From: Hydractinia symbiolongicarpus
Taxonomy: Eukaryota; Cnidaria; Hydrozoa; Anthoathecata; Hydractiniidae
Direction of reading: 5' to 3'
Length of the DNA: 64,000 nt
NCBI RefSeq assembly: GCF_029227915.1
Contig: NC_079886.1
Coordinates: forward strand, 21,740,501 to 21,804,500
The notes beneath the pieces are model-generated. The model was given only the letters and a program-made list of their open reading frames with translations. It was not told the origin of the DNA and searched no databases. Shown here one piece after another: positions 50,289 to 64,000 of this stretch; position 1 is the stretch's first letter, and each line of letters begins with the position of its first letter. A program made the translations under genes and the position numbers.

Positions 50289-51242
50289 ATGTGTCCACCA
50301 ATTTTATCATACATTGATCCAACTGTCAATACAATTTTTGGTGTTGTCATGATATTTCTTTCATTGGCAACCATCATTGGCAATGTTGTGGCTCTCACAA
50401 TTCTGCGCATGTCACCAGATAAATCAATTACAAACAAAATATTAACATCTTTGGCTGTTTCAGATCTGCTTGCTGGTATCATGGTGGGTCCAATAACAGT
50501 ATGGCAATTAATGGCTTCAGCTGACAATTGCACGTTAGATTTAGTCCGGGTGTACTTATCAACCATTTTAATTGGTGCATCTGTATTTACTCTCGGGATC
50601 ATCGCATACGACAGACATGTTTTACTGACGAAATTGAACGATTACAATTTACACATGACGAAAAAGAAGTTCATATGTCTCGTTAGTGCTGCTTGGGTAA
50701 TTCCTACTCTTGTTCCTATCCTACGTATGACCTTTGTGCATGCCTATTTGATTATTGTTTGCTTGATAATATTAAGCACATTTGTTATCCTGGCAACTAG
50801 CTATTATTACATCACTAAGGCAGTCACGTGCAAGCAAAAGACTTTGTTGGAACAAAAGAGAACCACACTTTATATTGATGCAAAGGGTAATTCAATTGAA
50901 GCTGAAGTTACTGACGATATGCTTCACTTAAAACTGGCACATGCCGTCACCTTGTTGATTTCGTGTTATGTAGTTTGCTTCATCCCTATGGTAACCTGGA
51001 TCGTGTTGGATTTGATCAACGATTTTCATCCATTTATGAATATAACAGCTCATAATCTGTTGTACCTGTTTGCTACTCTATTTCTGCAAGTAAATTCTTG
51101 CTTAAACCCGATCATTTATATTCTAAAAAACGACAAATTTATGGAGTGTTTGAATGTCATGATATGCATGAAAGGTGTTAAAGAAGTTGCCAGTGGCGAC
51201 AATCACGATTCACTAAACAAAATTCAAGTAATCAGGGTGTAA
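50289..51242 (+). CDS. Class A GPCR, adenosine/amine-receptor-like, 317 aa
   Basis: A single coding exon. The frame stays open to 50262, but that codon is GTG directly after a splice acceptor (TTCTTTAG, ending 50261), so the ATG at 50289 is taken as start; a noncoding exon ends at 50042. Seven hydrophobic segments carry class A landmarks: GNVV in TM1 (31-32), LAVSDLLAG in TM2 (55-63), C81 at the top of TM3, DRH at 108-110, W136 in TM4, CFIP at 230-233 in place of CWxP, and NPIIY (273-277) in TM7, with Cys-rich helix 8 (CLNVMICMK). The loop between TM4 and TM5 is very short and has no Cys. Lineage-expanded, adenosine-receptor-like receptors of this build are common in cnidarians. The ligand cannot be told from sequence. 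Confidence 0.9.
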   Translation: MCPPILSYIDPTVNTIFGVVMIFLSLATIIGNVVALTILRMSPDKSITNKILTSLAVSDLLAGIMVGPITVWQLMASADNCTLDLVRVYLSTILIGASVFTLGIIAYDRHVLLTKLNDYNLHMTKKKFICLVSAAWVIPTLVPILRMTFVHAYLIIVCLIILSTFVILATSYYYITKAVTCKQKTLLEQKRTTLYIDAKGNSIEAEVTDDMLHLKLAHAVTLLISCYVVCFIPMVTWIVLDLINDFHPFMNITAHNLLYLFATLFLQVNSCLNPIIYILKNDKFMECLNVMICMKGVKEVASGDNHDSLNKIQVIRV

Positions 51243-54200
51243 TTAAGCGGATGCAGAACATGATTTTTTCAAAAGAAACAATCGCTTGAAGGAAGACTGC
51301 GTGTTAAATTTGCTTTAATCAACAATGTTAATTTCTTTTTTTGTTCCTGGTTGAATTCAGTAAAAATACATAGCTTTTGTAAATATTCTTTCTTTGCAAT
51401 TTTTGCGGTTATTGCCTTTGTTTTCTGTCAAAATTAACTCTAAGAACAGCATAAATTGTGTCACTAATTCATCCTTTTAATTAATATTATTTCTTCGGAA
51501 GGGAAGAGTATACAAAATCAATTAAAAATTATGACAAGTACAGAATCTAGTTTGACAATTTACAGCGAGGAGTCTGAAGCAAACAAACACCTTCGTTAAA
51601 TTATATTCTTAATAAATTTTAATTATTCTTTTGGAAAAGTGTATATGCTGACGTTAAATAAATTAGCTACCATACTACGTTATTTATACGTTATTTATAA
51701 TTTTATATATAAACATATATTATAATGGTAACTAGAATTGTTGCGTGTAGCACAACATTGTTGTTTAAGATTATTGTTTTTTCGTTTCAATATAAATATT
51801 CTTAATTTTTGGGGAAAAATCATTCTGATATTCTGAGCAAAGTTAAGATTGAAAAATCTGACACTACCATGTAAACTTGTGTTAAATTTATCCCTAAGGT
51901 AGTGTTGTGCAAGCAGCCCAATTCATCTGACAGACAGACAACCAGATTTTGTGGGGGACAAATGCTTCAATTAAACCAGAGATAAGACATTTTAGATCGA
52001 TGCAAACAAAATTTTAAGATGGGTATATTCTTCAGATATTTAAACTTTTTGACTAATTTTATCTTGTATATTATCATAAAACGTGTATTCAGAAAACGAC
52101 TAAAAACTTTGAAAAAATGAAAAATGAAAGCAATGGTTTGTATGTTGTACTCAAAGATTTCATCAAAATATGAAAGTAAGGTTGCTTTTAACTTTTTGTT
52201 AATCGACGTAAATTCATTCGATCGATTCGACGCCTTAACGCCGACATTTTTCATCGCAATTTGAACTGTAACTGTTCCATCAAAATTCCTAAGCGAAAAT
52301 GGATTAGTTTAGACTGACAGTTTTTTGTCACGATGCTTCTAAAATAAACCAACTGTATTTGTGTTCAACATATGCAAAGTTAGAACTACAATCTTGGACA
52401 AAAATATTGAGACGAAGGCAGTTTTTTCCTCATTTTACAAATATGGACAAAAGTGTCAAACAGTCAATACGCTGCAACCGGCAGACTGTAAAGTAGCTAC
52501 TTTTGCACACACGTAGGCAGACGGCGTTGAAAAGTTGCTAGTCACATTCCCTAGCACGCCTGCACATCGAAATAATCCACGTCAGGTCCCACAAAGACCC
52601 AAAATTCGTAAAAAATGGCCATGGTGACGTCAGCAACAATTAACACATCTTAAGAGTACGCTACGCATTGACAAGAGTACGCATTGACAAAAATTTTGAC
52701 AAGTAAAAAATATATGGATCTAATATAAACATAGCCTATGCAATTGCTTGTTATAAAATATTTTGACCAAGATTGTAGTATCACAAATATCTCAAGTTTG
52801 GAAGTTTAAATCTACTTTCGGTTTAGCTTTTTCCCCAAATTAACTAGAAATAACTTGTTTTAACCTTTAAACCCATATGCAAGACCATAGTTGAAAAAAA
52901 TGAAAAAGTAAATAAAAAATAGCCTATAAATAATTTGAAAAATAACTTGAAATTGAACTCGAGTTTTAGCGTTTTAATATCAACAACTGTTTGTTTACAA
53001 AACACTCAACACTTGCCTCGCTATTGAAAACACAGCCTCGGTTTCATCTACGTCAAAATATATATGGAAAAACTGGTATCGTAACATAGATAATATTTTT
53101 CATATTGTAAAGGATAGCTAACTTGACAATGTAAGAAAAACTCGTTAATTAAACTTTTACATTTGAATATCTATTTGTTAATTACCGTATTTCCTGTATT
53201 AACCGCCCGGGAGGTTAATAATTTTTTCGAAATGTAAAGGGCGGTTAATAAGGGGTGTTTAAAAAAGGGGGAGTTATAAAATTATTTTAAAAATCACTAC
53301 AAATTGTGAAAGGTGTAAAAACAATACTCATTTTTTACGCCATGTTGCAAATATGGTACCTCTAATAAACACCCGGTGCGCTTATTAGAGGGGGTGCTTA
53401 TAAAGTTAGTTTGAACTTAAGAGATTATTAGAGGGGGCGCTTAAAACAGGGAGGGTAGAAAGAAAAAATACAGTATTTTAATTTTCAAAAGTTAATCACC
53501 ATCAGCTTGGCTTAATTGCGTTTATTTAGCTAACTAAAGCATCAATACTCCTATTCTTGAATTCAATACGAAAACGAGACTACGCATGGAATTGAGGCCA
53601 GTTTGGAATTTTTTTCACTGTCAGTCTGTTTCGTTATATTATGCGATAGAAACCTCAAGTTATATATCTGCTTCTGATTTAAAAGAAATTTAATTATGTT
53701 GAAAGTAAAAAATGTCCATCTATTATTACTATCATCAACTGGAAACGTTAATTACCGTTCTTTTGTAAAGAAAACCTTCTGAAACGATTTAATATGTATT
53801 TCATATGAACGAACGCGTTGGAGGAGATACATGCTGTTTTTATTAGCGTAAAATATTCTCTCTTTTTCTTGTCTTTCTGTGGCTTTTAAAATGTATATTT
53901 CTCTCAGTTGAAAATAAATTGTAATGTGTTTTTTCTTAGAAAAAAAACAACTTTAAGATTTGCTGAGTTAGTTCCAGGAGTTTAATCGCACTGCCTGATT
54001 TTATGTCAAAATTTACTACACATGAAAAACATGTACTTGTTTGCTGAACAATATTACATATGTTTGTAAAATAGTAACGTTTCTACCATTTATAGAGTTA
54101 AGAATGTTTAATAAGGTTGTGTTCTAAGTTAGTGAGCTAATGATGTTATGAATTGTATTTATTTATTTCTCCAAGGTGTAAATATATATTTATTTATAAG

Positions 54201-55693
54201 CTTTTAACAACCCATTCATAATACAAGACATCTTTACTTTAATAAACAACAAAAATTTAATAAGGTCCCAAACAACGTCCGTTTATCTTGATCTTCAACT
54301 TTTTTTTTCCTCATGTGCTATATTAAACTTTTTTTCCATGAAAGGTTAAAGATATTTTTTGCAGAAGCGAATGGTTACAGTACTGAAGCAACTCTAACAT
54401 TTTTTGTACAAGGTAAGGACAACAGTTTGCAGTAAGATAAAAATCGATATTGTAAAATATGAATTCCATCACCCACTGAATCTTTCTCGGCGTAATCATT
54501 CCATTCTGTGTAAAAAGGTTTACTTTATTTTTGCTCTCGTCTTTTTGTTTGGGGTGAAAAAAAAAATTACAATCAAAGGGACGCTGACCTTGACAAAGTT
54601 TAAAGCAATATGCATGAATAAGAGAGGTATCCAAAACAATCCTAAGCAGGAACAAGGCAACCAAGCAGTCGAGTAACATAACATCTTATATATGTCAAGT
54701 TATTGATCACTACATCACTGCATCGCTAACCGTATTTAAGGCAGGTTGCTTAGATTCTAGCCAGCATTTTCAATCACATTCTCCATTAATAACAACTTCT
54801 TAGAACTCACACCAGGCTTAAATTCTTTAAAATTCAAAAAAACTTCTAAACAGCCAGTCAGAGTGAGAAAGTAAAGACAAAATAGGGACTGTAGAAACAA
54901 AATTAGTCGAATAAACCTTTCTTGTTTTAAAAGTTGAGAGTTTCATACGCAAAACGCGAATAAAGTTTGATTATAACGAGCCTCATGGAGTAAACAAACT
55001 CATGAATATTTCCGAAGAGGATAACAAACATGTAACAAGAAAGTAACATCAGCCAAAAAACATTGTTGTTTATATAAAAAAACTTAATAAAAAATGCTTA
55101 AGGAGTTGCTCGTATACTACATGGGAATGCGTGTTCACCCGCTGTACGCGTTTTCCACGTCGATAATTCGTGCATATTAAACCTAATTCGTGTGTTCTGT
55201 AGCACCACTTGCTTTCGATGCACGAACATCTATTGTTATATAAAAGCTCTGATCTTGAAACGCGATAGAGCATGAAACGGAATAGATGTCAGTTTTGGAG
55301 AGATATTAAAGTTTTATTATGCATAGACGACATTTTAATTGTCAAGGTAATAAGATCAGCAGCGTGTAATACAAAATCCAGACAGGAACGATTTATCTAC
55401 TTAAAATGTCTTATATGAGATCTATAATTTAGCTCAAATGAATTTTATTTTAATTACGCAACAACTGTAAGATTGTTTTAAGATATACTTAAAATCCCAA
55501 TAACAATTAGGAGGACAGACGAACAAATTAAAAGTTCAGATATAAAGGTATTGAATTAAGATCCAAAACTTAACATCTGTCAGGTGACCATGAAAGTCAG
55601 TAATAGAATCTACAACTCTTTTTTTTACACTCTTACATCTAATTTAGGTGAAATAATTAAAATGTCTAAACACATGTACTAACCACAGAGAAA
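51243..55693. other. Intergenic between GPCR and PI3K
   Basis: GPCR 3'UTR then AT-rich DNA. It contains one MITE (53183-53475) and a short direct repeat of ACGCATTGACAA near 52663-52690. A 118-codon frame at 54679-54323 (-) begins with a hydrophobic stretch but matches nothing I know. No other gene is supported. Confidence 0.5.
53183..53475. mobile_element. MITE with TACCGTATTT / AAATACAGTA termini
   Basis: About 293 bp bounded by TACCGTATTTCCTGT and AGAAAAAATACAGTA, imperfect inverted repeats. The interior carries GC-rich repeats of the type AATAAGCGCCCCCTCTAATA. Elements with this TTACCGTATTTT-style end are widespread in marine invertebrates and lack coding sequence. Confidence 0.7.
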
Positions 55694-63318
<7,625 letters not shown>

Positions 63319-64000
63319 GTGAGTAATGTTATAGCAAGGGAAATTTCATGATGCATGTCTATAGTTGATTTGTACGTACTGCATCCATGGTCACTAACCC
63401 GTCAACACAGTAGGCATGAGGCGTTGTGGGAATACAAAATTCTTGACAACGTCTGATGATCGCACCATAGTTTCAAATCCAGTGCAGTTAGTTTGGCAAT
63501 GTCGAATCAACATTAGCTTGCCCACTGTAATTCTAAAATAAAGTATATCTATTATCTATTTATATATGTACATGAAGGTAGAAGTAGAAAGGGAGATTGA
63601 AATCATCTCACTGCGCATTAAAATACTATTAAAATTGCAATTGTTTTGTCATTCTTTCGACATCCATGCACTATGTGCATTTCACTGGATTATCACATAA
63701 AAAACATTACGTAAAATGTAAAAAAAAAAAGGATTTTCAGAAAAATCCCGATTCTTCTGGAGCTGCTGAGTTGTTTTTCTCCAGGGAAAAAGTGATTAAG
63801 GATAACAACTTTTGATTATCTTAGATATTAAATTAACTGTTTAATCAGTTTTGGTAACTTTCTGTATAAAGCAAAATATGTGAAAGTCATTTTTCTTTTT
63901 AGATAGTGTAATTTCATAAAATTTATTATAATTTTTGTTAGGCTTATTTCCAGTACTTTTTTTTAGCGGCACATAAAAGACATTTAGCCATTTTGAACTG
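63319..64000. other. PI3K intron, right edge
   Basis: The exon encoding the DFG region is not present before position 64000. Bases 63370-63540 are more GC-rich, with phrases like AGGCATGAGGCGTTGTGGGA that look like another short interspersed repeat, but no pol III boxes are convincing. Confidence 0.45.

Noticed and set aside
54323-54679. 118-codon minus frame with a hydrophobic start, possible secreted peptide
   Set aside because: The interior is low-complexity, there is no cleavage or cysteine framework, and an equally long frame exists on the other strand.

Overview
The window is nuclear DNA of an intron-rich, AT-rich animal genome. Genes have short coding exons with GT..AG introns, and intergenic DNA carries dispersed transposon debris. 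Gene content (NEK10-type kinase, RBMS-type RNA-binding protein, metaxin-2, adenosine-receptor-like GPCR, class IA PI3-kinase), gene density and repeat style suggest an early-branching metazoan, most likely a cnidarian, possibly a hydrozoan. That placement is an inference from general resemblance; no species-specific marker was seen.

Layout. 1-3370 (+): 3' end of a NEK10-like kinase gene, open at the left edge. 4499-8492 (-): two head-to-tail coiled-coil genes of unknown function, the downstream one an apparent copy of the last exon of the upstream one. 11058-14215: a decayed Ty3/gypsy-type pol (protease, RT, RNase H, integrase on -) without gag, bracketed by inverted rather than direct repeats. 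14216-23229: mostly gene-empty, with short DNA-transposon remnants. 23230-32689 (+): a 17-exon RBMS-family gene with two RRMs. 35247-43001 (-): a complete 10-exon metaxin-2 gene of 262 codons. 43002-49960: gene-poor DNA with a long hairpin, a 52-bp tandem repeat and a Penelope-like RT remnant. 49972-51242 (+): a class A GPCR with its TATA box and a 5'UTR intron. 51243-55693: no convincing gene, one MITE. 55694-63318 (+): 14 exons of a class IA PI3-kinase catalytic subunit (adaptor-binding, Ras-binding, C2, helical and most of the kinase domain), running off the right edge.

Exon structures were derived by hand from reading frame, splice consensus and remembered family similarity. In every multi-exon model the intron phases close exactly. 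The genes are not an operon: neighbours belong to unrelated processes (cilia/NEK signalling, RNA binding, mitochondrial outer-membrane assembly, GPCR and PI3K signalling). The clearest points for a second look are the inverted-arm gypsy pol, the duplicated terminal coiled-coil exon, the near-perfect 77-nt hairpin at 45.1 kb, stop codons embedded in consensus splice donors at two gene ends, and the short-ECL2, cysteine-poor GPCR.
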